From NCBI GenBank assembly GCA_945913255.1, contig CAMEDC010000026.1, positions 1-43,498 of the forward strand: a stretch of DNA of 43,498 nt. Reading direction: 5' to 3'. Under the pieces are notes generated by a model. The model had not been told where the DNA came from and searched no databases. It was given only the letters and a program-made list of their open reading frames with translations. The number at the start of each line of letters is the position of its first letter. Position 1 is the stretch's first letter. Positions 25,047 through 33,372 of this stretch are shown here, in pieces. The DNA is from an uncultured Lachnospiraceae bacterium. GTDB taxonomy: Bacteria; Bacillota; Clostridia; Lachnospirales; Lachnospiraceae. The translations under genes were made by a program, and so were the position numbers.

Positions 25047-25133
25047 ATGGCGACGGCAGAGGAAACGTCTCACAGCAGTAGCAGCAGAAACGTCGCCAAC
25101 ATAAACAGGAGGATATTCATATGCGTCTGCTGA
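25047..25133 (+). CDS. Possible 28-codon leader ORF overlapping the response-regulator start
   Basis: ATG at 25047 has CGGAG about 6 bp upstream. It opens a frame of 28 codons (MATAEETSHSSSSRN then VANINRRIFICVC), ending in TGA at 25131-25133, 13 bp inside the response-regulator gene. The frame also spans the leader hairpin. Translational coupling or attenuation is possible. Such a short frame could arise by chance. Confidence 0.3.
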   Translation: MATAEETSHSSSSRNVANINRRIFICVC

Positions 25134-25792
25134 TTGCAGAAGATGACAGAGACATTGCAAAGGCACTTACTGCCTTGTTTGAACACAACAACTACAGTGT
25201 AGATACTGTACACAACGGTAATGATGCCTATGACTACAGTATGGAAGGAAATTACGACGGCATCATACTCGACATCATGATGCCCGGCATGGACGGATTA
25301 CAGGTTTTAAACAAACTGCGCTCCGCCGGAATCAAAACTCCCGTTCTGCTTCTCACTGCGAAAAGCGATGTGGAGGACAGAGTCAATGGTCTGGATGCCG
25401 GTGCGGATGACTATCTCCCGAAGCCCTTTGCAGCAAGTGAGCTTCTCGCCAGGGTTCGCGCCATGTTGCGCCGCAGAGAAAGCTATCGGGCAGAACTGCT
25501 GGAATTTGCCGGTCTGACCCTGGATCTGTCCACCTTTGAACTGGCATACCATGGAAAAAGTTTCCGGCTGGTCAGCCGCGAATTTCAGATGCTGCAGCTG
25601 CTGATGCAGTCTCCGGGAATTATCGTCTCTACAGACCAATTTATGGAGCATATCTGGGGCTGGGATTCCGACGTGGAGGTCAGCATCGTCTGGGTCTACA
25701 TTTCAAACCTACGCAAGAAATTCGACAAGCTGGGAGCTCCCGTCACCATCAAAGCGGTTCGCGGTGTTGGATATTGTCTGGAAAAGAAATAA
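25121..25792 (+). CDS. OmpR/PhoB-family response regulator
   Basis: A 223-residue regulator. The receiver domain (1-115) has acidic residues at 8 and 9, phosphoacceptor Asp51 in ILDIMMPGMDG, and Lys in LPKPFAASEL. The winged-helix DNA-binding domain (about 125-222) ends VKIAVRGVGYCL-like, read here as TIKAVRGVGYCLE. The ATG follows CAGGAGGATATTC. The histidine kinase gene begins 12 bp after its stop. It is divergent to the VTC operon, making that operon a likely target. The signal is unknown. Confidence 0.95.
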   Translation: MRLLIAEDDRDIAKALTALFEHNNYSVDTVHNGNDAYDYSMEGNYDGIILDIMMPGMDGLQVLNKLRSAGIKTPVLLLTAKSDVEDRVNGLDAGADDYLPKPFAASELLARVRAMLRRRESYRAELLEFAGLTLDLSTFELAYHGKSFRLVSREFQMLQLLMQSPGIIVSTDQFMEHIWGWDSDVEVSIVWVYISNLRKKFDKLGAPVTIKAVRGVGYCLEKK

Positions 25793-25804
25793 AGAGGATT
25801 GTAT

Positions 25805-27076
25805 ATGATAAAAAAATTGCAGAAAAAATTCATATCCATAAGTGCAATGGGTCTGTTTTTAATGATATTCCTTGTAATGGTTTCCATTGACTGCGCATTC
25901 TTCTATCAGACCAACAGTCACTTGAACATGAAGCTTACCATGCTGATACGTGAACAGGATTTTTCTGATTTTCCCGGTAAACAGGGCGAAAAGCAAATTC
26001 CTCCTTCCATGCCGGAAGATGGTTTTATGCCACATTTTGAAAACAAACTGCGCATTCAGTCAGACGGTTGTCTCGTTTACTTAAGTAAGGATGGAACTCT
26101 TCTGAATATCCGACAAGATGCTGCCAGGCGTTACTCTGAGGAAGAAATCTCCGAAATTGCATCCGACCTTCTGGAAGACGGTAAAAGCCACGGCTGGTAC
26201 GAATACTATAAATTTCACATGGAGGAAAGAACTGCAGCGGACGGAAGTGAACAGATTGTCATCGGTCTTGTCAATGCCTCTTCCGACTTATACTCTATTG
26301 CTACTGTCATTGTCATTTCCCTGATAATAGGAATCTTAAGCTTTGTGCTGGCGCTGCTGATTATTGTCTTCGCCTCCAAAAAAGCCGTGAAGCCCGTTGC
26401 CGAGAGTTACACAAAGCAGAAGCAGTTTGTTACGGATGCAGGGCATGAATTAAAAACACCTCTCACCGTTATCTCTGCCAACAGCGAGCTGGCGCGAATG
26501 ATTTACGGAGACAGCGAATGGTTCGACAGCATAGATAAACAGGTCGCAAAAATGAACGGGCTGGTGCGGAGTCTGATTACTCTCGCCAGAATGGATGAAG
26601 AACAAAAACCGGTATTTGCTGCTTTTTCCCTAAGCGATGCTGTCTTTGATACTGCAAAATCCTTTGAACATCTGATTCACGCAAAGCAGATGCTTATCAC
26701 CTTTGATATTGAAGAGAACCTGATGTATGTCGGCGATGAATCCAAGATACGGGAAGTTGTTTCTATCTTAATGGACAATGCAGTCAAATACTGCGACGCA
26801 AACGGAAAGATCGCTGTTCGTCTTAAAGACGGGAAGCAGATACGTTTGCAGGTAATCAACGATTTTTCCAACGCGGAAAGCTGTGAACTGGACAAAGTAT
26901 TTGAGCGTTTTTACCGTGCTGACAAGGCAAGAACCTCGGATGGCAGCTATGGTCTCGGTCTCTCCATCGCAAAATCCATCGTCGAACTGCATGGAGGAAC
27001 CATCTCTGCCCGGTCTCTGGAACACGACCGCGTCGTATTTGAAGTGATACTGCCCAAAAAGCCCCGGAGCATGTAA
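25805..27076 (+). CDS. Membrane sensor histidine kinase
   Basis: A 423-residue sensor kinase. TM1 is at about residues 12-35 and TM2 is IVISLIIGILSFVLALLIIVF near 165-190, leaving an extracellular sensor of about 125 residues. The HisKA H-box is TDAGHELKTPLT with His214. The ATPase domain has the N-box SILMDNAVKY, and later FYRADKARTSDGSYGLGLSIAK. The usual DxGxG box is replaced by NDFSNAE with a shortened loop, as I have seen in some clostridial kinases. The ATG at 25805 follows AGAGGA; a TTG six bases upstream is less likely. It is paired with the response regulator upstream. Confidence 0.93.
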   Translation: MIKKLQKKFISISAMGLFLMIFLVMVSIDCAFFYQTNSHLNMKLTMLIREQDFSDFPGKQGEKQIPPSMPEDGFMPHFENKLRIQSDGCLVYLSKDGTLLNIRQDAARRYSEEEISEIASDLLEDGKSHGWYEYYKFHMEERTAADGSEQIVIGLVNASSDLYSIATVIVISLIIGILSFVLALLIIVFASKKAVKPVAESYTKQKQFVTDAGHELKTPLTVISANSELARMIYGDSEWFDSIDKQVAKMNGLVRSLITLARMDEEQKPVFAAFSLSDAVFDTAKSFEHLIHAKQMLITFDIEENLMYVGDESKIREVVSILMDNAVKYCDANGKIAVRLKDGKQIRLQVINDFSNAESCELDKVFERFYRADKARTSDGSYGLGLSIAKSIVELHGGTISARSLEHDRVVFEVILPKKPRSM

Positions 27077-27096
27077 AAACGTAAACTCCGGGGCTT
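27059..27096 (+). terminator. Intrinsic terminator after the histidine kinase
   Basis: The perfect 11-bp stem AAGCCCCGGAG/CTCCGGGGCTT (27059-27069 with 27086-27096) is followed by ATTCTC. The left arm overlaps the last codons of the kinase. The T-tract is modest but the stem is very GC-rich. Confidence 0.75.
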
Positions 27097-27178
27097 ATTC
27101 TCTCCATAACCGACTGCTTTCTGTATACCGTCAGATTTCTTCCAATACCGACCGGTTCTCTTATTTCGTCGGCCTACC

Positions 27179-28057
27179 TTATTCCAGCGGCTTGCCTGTC
27201 AACATCTCGTATCCCTGCAGATACTTGTTGATGGTCTTGTCGACGATATCCTGAGGCAGTGTCCAGTTGTTGTCAGGGTTTGCTTTCAGCCAGTCTCTTG
27301 CAAACTGCTTGTCGAAGGAAGGCTGTCCGTGACCGGGCTCATATCCTTCCGCAGGCCAGAACCGAGAGCTGTCCGGTGTCAGCATCTCATCTCCGATTAC
27401 CATATTTCCGTCTTCATCCAGTCCGAACTCAAACTTCGTATCTGCGATGATAATACCCCGAGTCAACGCGTACTCAGCACACTTCTTGTACAGCGCAATG
27501 GTATAGTCGCGCAGCTTGGTTGCATATTCAAGACCCTTTCCGGGGAAGCGCTTCTCCAGATAATCCACACTCTGCTCAAAGGAAATATTTTCATCATGAT
27601 CACCGATTTCTGCCTTGGTGGAAGGTGTGTAGATGGGCTCCGGCAGCTTATCGGATTCCTTCAGACCCTCCGGCAGCGTAATACCGCATACCGTTCCGTT
27701 TTCCTTGTAGCTTGCCCAGCCGCTTCCGGTTATATAGCCGCGGACGATGCACTCAATGGGAAGCATTGTCAGCTTTCTGCACATCATGCTGTTTCCGTCA
27801 AACTTCTCCTGTCTGAAGAACTCAGGCATATCCTTTACATCTACGGATATCATATGATTGGGAATGATATCCTCCGTCATCTCAAACCAGAATTTAGACA
27901 TCTGGGTCAGAACGGTTCCCTTTTTGTCTACCTTGTTGTTCAGAATCACGTCAAAACAGCTGATACGGTCGGTTGCCACCATAATGAGGCTGTCGCCGTT
28001 ATCATAAATTTCTCTTACCTTGCCTTCTTTTATAGGCTTTAATTCCTGCATGCTCAT
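27179..28057 (-). CDS. purC: SAICAR synthetase
   Basis: A 292-residue ATP-dependent ligase that adds aspartate to CAIR in purine synthesis. Readable motifs are EGKVREIYDNGD (nucleotide-binding), TDRISCFDVILNNKV, CIVRGYITGSGWASY, IIIADTKFEFG and DEMLTPDSSRFWPA. The length of about 290 is typical for the longer PurC type. The start is at 28057 (MSMQEL) with AGGAG 8 bp upstream; an ATG two codons later is equally possible. It is the last gene of the purine unit, 140 bp downstream of the acyltransferase, whose gap holds no visible gene or hairpin. Confidence 0.96.
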   Translation of the reverse strand: MSMQELKPIKEGKVREIYDNGDSLIMVATDRISCFDVILNNKVDKKGTVLTQMSKFWFEMTEDIIPNHMISVDVKDMPEFFRQEKFDGNSMMCRKLTMLPIECIVRGYITGSGWASYKENGTVCGITLPEGLKESDKLPEPIYTPSTKAEIGDHDENISFEQSVDYLEKRFPGKGLEYATKLRDYTIALYKKCAEYALTRGIIIADTKFEFGLDEDGNMVIGDEMLTPDSSRFWPAEGYEPGHGQPSFDKQFARDWLKANPDNNWTLPQDIVDKTINKYLQGYEMLTGKPLE

Positions 28058-28197
28058 CTCTCCTGCTCCTTTGTTATTTATAGCTCGATGCACCAATGGT
28101 GCCTTACTGCCTGTACATCGTATACGCCTCCTCTGACTCCTGTCGGCGCTGTAGACTCCTTACGTCACGGTGCTTTGTTTCCTGACAGCCTTGCGGA

Positions 28198-28944
28198 TTA
28201 GCGCCCCGCCAATGCAGTCTCACGGTTCTGTAATTTCAACTGACCTTCAATCACAGCAACAATTCTTTCTTTTACCATATCCGCAATCTGCGGCGTCGTC
28301 ATGCCTTTATACTCGTCAAAGAAAATCGGTGCCAGAAAATGTACCTGGGTCTTTACCTTCCGAATGGAATTCAATCCAAAGGGTTTGTAGGAATCAATAA
28401 TGGCAACCGGAACAATCGGGGCTTTTGCCTTGGTCGCGCATTTAAAGGAACCCGGCATAAATGTCTGCACATCATTTTTGTTGTGGTCGTAACCGCCCTC
28501 CGGAAATACGATATATCTCCTGCCGGCCTTTACCTCCTCCACAATCTCCAGAATGGTCTTCATCTGGCTCTTCATATCCGTCTTATCAAGACGCTTACCT
28601 TTTACCAGGTCGATAAAGGGATCCACAATCGGAAGCTGGGAACGGTCATAATCCATTACAATCGTACAGGGGGTTGGATGGGAATACATGATTCCCAGCG
28701 TATCGTATTTCCCCTGATGATTGGAATACATGACATATCCGCCCTCAGCAGGAAGCAGCTCCTGTCCGAAACTTTCCGTTTCTATCCTTCCGTGGCGCAT
28801 CATGATGCGAATACATCTCTGCGCCATCTTATAACGTCTCTCCTCAGGAAAACTTCCCTCGTGTTTCTCAATAAAATATGCTTTCCCTATATAATAAATA
28901 ATGAACGGCAGTGAGACCACCACCACATAACATAATCTTAACAT
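28198..28944 (-). CDS. PlsC-family 1-acyl-glycerol-3-phosphate acyltransferase-like protein
   Basis: A 248-residue membrane-bound acyltransferase. An N-terminal hydrophobic helix (YVVVVSLPFIIYYIGKAYF) is followed by the family motif NHQGKYD (NHxxxxD), then VFPEGGYD (block III FPEG) and PIVPVAIID (block IV). It would acylate lysophosphatidic acid or a related lysolipid at the inner membrane face. The ATG at 28944 begins 8 bp past the stop of the PurF-like gene; an ATG 21 bp upstream would overlap that gene. A phospholipid gene embedded in a purine operon is unusual but the spacing shows co-transcription. Confidence 0.87.
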   Translation of the reverse strand: MLRLCYVVVVSLPFIIYYIGKAYFIEKHEGSFPEERRYKMAQRCIRIMMRHGRIETESFGQELLPAEGGYVMYSNHQGKYDTLGIMYSHPTPCTIVMDYDRSQLPIVDPFIDLVKGKRLDKTDMKSQMKTILEIVEEVKAGRRYIVFPEGGYDHNKNDVQTFMPGSFKCATKAKAPIVPVAIIDSYKPFGLNSIRKVKTQVHFLAPIFFDEYKGMTTPQIADMVKERIVAVIEGQLKLQNRETALAGR

Positions 28945-28951
28945 TCTTTCT

Positions 28952-30358
28952 CTACTCTCTTCCATCCCAGCAGTAGGTGCAGAGTTTTTCTCTTTCGAGC
29001 CCCACGGATGCAATCATATCATCCAGTCTGTGGAAGCGCAGTGTGGTGAAATTCAGCTGTTTACCAATACGCTCTACCATCTCGGCATATTCTGCGGTAT
29101 CGGGATCCACATAGTACTTTAAGTCAATTTCCCTGCCTTCCTGCTCCATCTCCTTCAAAACCCTCCGGGTAATCAGATCCATCTCCGAAGAGGAACGGGA
29201 GAAATTCAGATATTTACAGCCAAACAAAAGCGGAGGACAGGCAGGACGGATATGCACTTCCTTTGCACCGCTCTGATACAGGAACTCCGTCGTCTCACGC
29301 AGCTGGGTTCCCCGGACGATGGAATCGTCAATCAAAAGCAGGCTCTTGTTTTCAATCAGCTCCTGAACCGGAATCAGCTTCATCTTCGCAATCAGATTTC
29401 TCTGGGACTGAATCGTGGGCATGAAGGACCTGGGCCAGGTAGGTGTATACTTGATAAAGGGTCTGGAGAACGGAATCCCCGACCGGTTTGCATACCCTAT
29501 AGCGTGTGCAGTACCGGAATCGGGCACTCCCGCTACAATATCCGGTTTCACATGGTCTCTCTCCGCCAGCTTCGCACCACAATTATAGCGCATCTGTTCC
29601 ACACTGATTCCCTCGTAGGAGGAAGAAGGATAACCATAATAAATCCACAGGAACGTACAGATTTTCATCTCTTTTCCGGGCTGCACCAGGGTTTTCACCC
29701 CTTCAGGCGTCACCACGGCAATTTCACCGGGACCCAGTTCCCTGTCGGCAGTATACCCCAGATTCAGGTACGCAAAGCTCTCAAAGGAAACGCAGTAAGC
29801 CCCTTCCTTCTTTCCGATAGACACGGGAGTTCTGCCCAGCCTGTCTCTTGCGGCATAAATACCCTTCGGTGTCATAATGAGGATTGTCATGGAACCTTCA
29901 ATCACTTCCTGCGCATAGCGGATTCCCTCCACCAGGTTGTCCTTCTGGTTTACGATGGAAGCCACCAGTTCCGTAGCATTGATGTCACCGCCACTCATCT
30001 CCAGAAAATGAGAATGTCCCTTTGCAAACAACTCGCCAATCAGCTGATCTGTGTTGTTAATCTTTCCTACTGTTGTAATCGCATAAGTACCGTGATGGGA
30101 ACGCACCATCAACGGCTGGGGTTCATAGTCAGAGATACAGCCTATTCCCAGGTTTCCACGCATCTCGTTTACATCTTTGTCAAACTTTGTGCGGAACGGG
30201 GCATTCTCGATATTATGGATTGCCCTGTTATACCCTTCCTCTTTACTGTAGACCGCCATCCCGGCACGTCTGGTTCCCAGATGAGAATGATAATCCGTTC
30301 CGAAAAACAAATCAAACACACAATCTTCTTTGGCTGCGACTCCAAAAAATCCACCCAT
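28952..30358 (-). CDS. PurF-like amidophosphoribosyltransferase paralogue lacking the catalytic Cys
   Basis: A 468-residue protein with the two-domain PurF layout. The N-terminal glutaminase-like domain (about 1-235) begins MGGFFGV, so Gly replaces the Cys nucleophile of CGVFGV seen in the purF at 31839. The Arg segment GHVRYST is GCISDYE here, and the oxyanion-hole AHNGNL is TTVGKIN. The phosphoribosyltransferase half is intact: AGVPDSGTAHAIGY and PRPP loop LLLIDDSIVRGTQ. Cys pairs in RPACPPLLFGC and LCTYC could still hold an iron-sulfur cluster. It lies 13 bp after purB. It may use free ammonia, serve as a regulator, or have another substrate. The start follows GGGAG. Confidence 0.85.
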   Translation of the reverse strand: MGGFFGVAAKEDCVFDLFFGTDYHSHLGTRRAGMAVYSKEEGYNRAIHNIENAPFRTKFDKDVNEMRGNLGIGCISDYEPQPLMVRSHHGTYAITTVGKINNTDQLIGELFAKGHSHFLEMSGGDINATELVASIVNQKDNLVEGIRYAQEVIEGSMTILIMTPKGIYAARDRLGRTPVSIGKKEGAYCVSFESFAYLNLGYTADRELGPGEIAVVTPEGVKTLVQPGKEMKICTFLWIYYGYPSSSYEGISVEQMRYNCGAKLAERDHVKPDIVAGVPDSGTAHAIGYANRSGIPFSRPFIKYTPTWPRSFMPTIQSQRNLIAKMKLIPVQELIENKSLLLIDDSIVRGTQLRETTEFLYQSGAKEVHIRPACPPLLFGCKYLNFSRSSSEMDLITRRVLKEMEQEGREIDLKYYVDPDTAEYAEMVERIGKQLNFTTLRFHRLDDMIASVGLEREKLCTYCWDGRE

Positions 30359-30371
30359 TTACATTTTCTCC

Positions 30372-31823
30372 CTATACACTGATTTCCGCTTTTACGCCCA
30401 GCAGTTCCTTGTTTTCCTCCAGAACAGGGCGTATCACATTCTTCAGGAAAGCATCTACCTGTTCCCTGGAACGACCGACATATTTTGCGGGATCCATGGT
30501 CTTCTGCAGGTCCTCCAGAGACAGATTGAAAGCAGGGTCTGCAGCAATCAACTCCAGCAGATTGTTTTCCTTTCCTTCTACCTTGACATTTCGTCCGGCT
30601 TCCATAGAGAGTTCACGGATGCGCTCATGCAGTTCCTGACGGTTTCCGCCTGCCTTGACAGCATCCATCATGATGTTCTCGGTAGCCATGAAAGGCAGTT
30701 CACTCCGAAGTCTCTTCTCAATTACCTTGGGATATACCACCAGTCCGTCCACTACATTGAGACACAGATCCAGGATACCGTCTGTCGCAAGAAAAGCCTC
30801 AGGAATGGACAATCGCTTGTTTGCGGAATCGTCCAGTGTTCTCTCAAACCACTGGGTTGCAGAAGTAATTGCCGGATTTAATGCATCAATCATGACATAT
30901 CTGGAAAGAGAAGCGATTCTCTCACTTCTCATGGGATTCCTCTTGTAAGCCATCGCGGAGGAACCAATCTGGCTCTTCTCAAAGGGCTCCTCTACCTCCT
31001 TCAGATGCTGAAGCAGGCGGATGTCATTGCTCATTTTGTGTGCGGAAGCCGCAATGCCTGCCAGCACATTTGCCACTCTGGTGTCCACTTTTCTGGAATA
31101 GGTTTGTCCGGAAACGGGGAAGCACTCCTGAAAGCCCATCTTTTCTGCAATCATGGGGTCAATTTTGTCAATGGTCTCCTGATCTCCATCAAAGAGTTCC
31201 AGGAAGGAAGCCTGAGTACCGGTAGTTCCCTTAGAGCCCAAAAGCTTCATGGAACCGAGTACATAATTCAGATCCTCCAGGTCCAGATAAAACTCCTGCA
31301 GCCAGAGCGTTGCACGCTTTCCCACAGTGGTAGGCTGCGCGGGCTGGAAATGGGTGAAAGCCAGTGTTGGCTGGTTTTTATATTTCTCTGCGAAGTCTGC
31401 CAGTTCCGCAATCACGTTCACCAGCTTCTTCTTCACCAGCTTCAGCGCCTCAGTCATCACAATGATATCCGTGTTGTCGCCCACATAACAGGAGGTTGCA
31501 CCCAGGTGAATAATGCCTGCTGCCTTGGGACACTGCTGTCCGTATGCATATACGTGGCTCATCACATCATGGCGCACTTCTTTTTCACGCGCCTTTGCCA
31601 CATCATAGTTGATGTCGTCGGCATGTGCTTTCAGCTCTGCAATCTGCTCATCCGTGATAACAGGCTTTCCGTTCTGGGAAAGTCCCAGTTCTTTCTCGGT
31701 CTCTGCCAATGCAATCCAGAGACGTCTCCAGGTTCGGAACTTCATATCCGGTGAAAAAATATACTGCATCTCCTTACTCGCATAGCGTTCGGAAAGCGGG
31801 CTTTCGTATCTGTCTGTACTCAT
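30372..31823 (-). CDS. purB: Adenylosuccinate lyase
   Basis: A 483-residue homotetrameric lyase of the fumarase/aspartase superfamily. It cleaves SAICAR to AICAR and adenylosuccinate to AMP. The signature loop is [29 protein letters not shown] and [15 protein letters not shown] are the other conserved regions carrying active-site His residues. The length of about 480 matches the longer eukaryote-like PurB type common in Clostridia. The ATG follows AAAAAAGGAG. It is 15 bp downstream of purF and 13 bp upstream of the PurF-like gene, so all are one operon. Confidence 0.96.
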   Translation of the reverse strand: MSTDRYESPLSERYASKEMQYIFSPDMKFRTWRRLWIALAETEKELGLSQNGKPVITDEQIAELKAHADDINYDVAKAREKEVRHDVMSHVYAYGQQCPKAAGIIHLGATSCYVGDNTDIIVMTEALKLVKKKLVNVIAELADFAEKYKNQPTLAFTHFQPAQPTTVGKRATLWLQEFYLDLEDLNYVLGSMKLLGSKGTTGTQASFLELFDGDQETIDKIDPMIAEKMGFQECFPVSGQTYSRKVDTRVANVLAGIAASAHKMSNDIRLLQHLKEVEEPFEKSQIGSSAMAYKRNPMRSERIASLSRYVMIDALNPAITSATQWFERTLDDSANKRLSIPEAFLATDGILDLCLNVVDGLVVYPKVIEKRLRSELPFMATENIMMDAVKAGGNRQELHERIRELSMEAGRNVKVEGKENNLLELIAADPAFNLSLEDLQKTMDPAKYVGRSREQVDAFLKNVIRPVLEENKELLGVKAEISV

Positions 31824-31838
31824 TTTTGTTCTCCTTTT

Positions 31839-33287
31839 TTATTTATCGAAGTCTCCTCTGATGTCCTCCGTAGGAGGGTCAAGCGGATATTTCCCTGTAA
31901 AGCAGCCCCTACAGATGTGCAGGCCGTTTACAATTTCTTCCAATCTCTCTGTTTTCAGATATGCCAGACTGTCCGTTCCGATGAGATTGCGGATTTCCTC
32001 TACAGAACGGTTATAGGCAATCAGCTGTTCCCTTGCAGGCACGTCTGTGCCAAAATAGCATGGCCATAAAAACGGCGGAGAGCTGACCCGCATATGTACC
32101 TCTTTTGCGCCGGCCTCCCGCAGCATTTTCACAATCCGGTCGGATGTGGTTCCGCGCACAATAGAGTCATCAATCATTATGATACGCTTCCCTTCCACAG
32201 CTTCTCGAATGGGGTTTAATTTAACCTGAACACTGCTCTCCCTGTTTTTCTGCTTTGGCTTGATAAAGGTTCTTCCCACATAAGCATTCTTCACAAATGC
32301 AGTACCATAGGGAATACCGGATTGAAGCGAATAGCCAAGGGCGGCACAGTTACCGGATTCCGGTACACCTACCACCATGTCCGCCTCCACAGGGGAATCC
32401 ATGGCAAGAAACTTTCCTGCCATGATGCGGGAATGATAAACGCTCACATCATCGAGAATGCTGTCCGGTCTTGCAAAATAAATATACTCAAAAATACATC
32501 TGGCATGCTCTTCCTCCGGTAAAGCATGACTCATATCCGACTGAATGCCTTTTTCAGGGGAGATTGTAACAATTTCACCGGGACGTACATCCCGCACAAA
32601 CTCTGCTCCCACTGTGTCCAACGCACAGCTTTCGCTGGCAAGCAGATAAGCATTATCCCGTTTTCCGATACACAAAGGTCTGAAACCGAAAGGATCTCTG
32701 GCCCCGATCAGTTTTCTGGGCGACATAATAACCAGGGAATAAGCACCCTTGATTTTATTCATGGCACGCCCCACGGCCTCCTCTACGGTTTTGGAGTTCA
32801 GCCGTTCTCTCGCGATATGATACGCGATTACTTCCGAATCAATCGTGGTCTGGAAAATAGCACCCGTGTATTCCAGTTCACGCCGAAGCTCCGGTGCATT
32901 GATCAGATTGCCGTTATGCGCCAATCCCAGCGTACCCTTTACATAATTCAGTACCAAAGGCTGCGCATTCTCTCTCGTTGAACTTCCTGCAGTGGAATAG
33001 CGCACATGCCCCACACCGATATCCCCTTTGAGTTTTTCCAGATGTTCCGGTGTGAATGCCTCGTTCACAAGTCCCATATCCTTGCTGGACAGTACTTTCC
33101 CTTTCGGACCGTTTGTATCACTCACGGCAATACCACAGCTTTCCTGACCTCTGTGCTGCAACGCAAGCAATCCATAATAGATGGTGGATGCCACATCTCC
33201 TCCGTCAAAATCATAGACGCCAAAAACGCCGCATTCTTCTCTAAGCTTATCATTGTTCTCTGTCTGAATAAAAATGTTTTCTGCCAC
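31839..33287 (-). CDS. purF: Amidophosphoribosyltransferase, canonical
   Basis: A 482-residue enzyme catalysing the first committed step of purine synthesis, transferring glutamine nitrogen to PRPP. A propeptide of about 17 residues precedes the Cys nucleophile in REECGVFGV. Glutaminase motifs GHVRYST and LAHNGNLIN are intact, and the PRPP loop is IIMIDDSIVRGTTSD. HICRGCFTG near the end supplies Cys ligands for the 4Fe-4S cluster, as in B. subtilis PurF. The start is a GTG at 33287 with only a distant AGAGG. The promoter leaves a leader of about 24 nt, too short for a riboswitch. It is the first gene of the purine operon. Confidence 0.96.
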   Translation of the reverse strand: MAENIFIQTENNDKLREECGVFGVYDFDGGDVASTIYYGLLALQHRGQESCGIAVSDTNGPKGKVLSSKDMGLVNEAFTPEHLEKLKGDIGVGHVRYSTAGSSTRENAQPLVLNYVKGTLGLAHNGNLINAPELRRELEYTGAIFQTTIDSEVIAYHIARERLNSKTVEEAVGRAMNKIKGAYSLVIMSPRKLIGARDPFGFRPLCIGKRDNAYLLASESCALDTVGAEFVRDVRPGEIVTISPEKGIQSDMSHALPEEEHARCIFEYIYFARPDSILDDVSVYHSRIMAGKFLAMDSPVEADMVVGVPESGNCAALGYSLQSGIPYGTAFVKNAYVGRTFIKPKQKNRESSVQVKLNPIREAVEGKRIIMIDDSIVRGTTSDRIVKMLREAGAKEVHMRVSSPPFLWPCYFGTDVPAREQLIAYNRSVEEIRNLIGTDSLAYLKTERLEEIVNGLHICRGCFTGKYPLDPPTEDIRGDFDK

Positions 33288-33317
33288 TGACTTCGCTTAC
33301 CTCTCATCTTTCCAGGC

Positions 33318-33347
33318 ATTGTACCCGTGTATCCATATTCATATCAA
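33318..33347 (-). promoter_or_regulatory. Promoter for the purine operon
   Basis: The minus strand reads TTGATA (33347-33342), 18 bp, then TACAAT (33323-33318). Each hexamer matches consensus at five of six positions. It lies between the coiled-coil membrane gene and purF and separates the two operons. Confidence 0.7.
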
Positions 33348-33372
33348 CGCAATAATCATATCTTACCGAAAC

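Noticed and set aside
24904..25120. Consensus sigma-A promoter for the VTC operon
   Set aside because: TTGATT words in the repeats do not have a good -10 at 16-18 bp, so an activator-dependent promoter is the better reading.
29252..30382. 376-codon open frame on the plus strand
   Set aside because: It is antisense to the PurF-like gene with His- and Gln-rich low-sense translation and no ribosome site.
33288..33347. Purine riboswitch upstream of purF
   Set aside because: The predicted leader is about 24 nt, far too short for an aptamer. The purA leader, though longer, also lacks a purine aptamer core.
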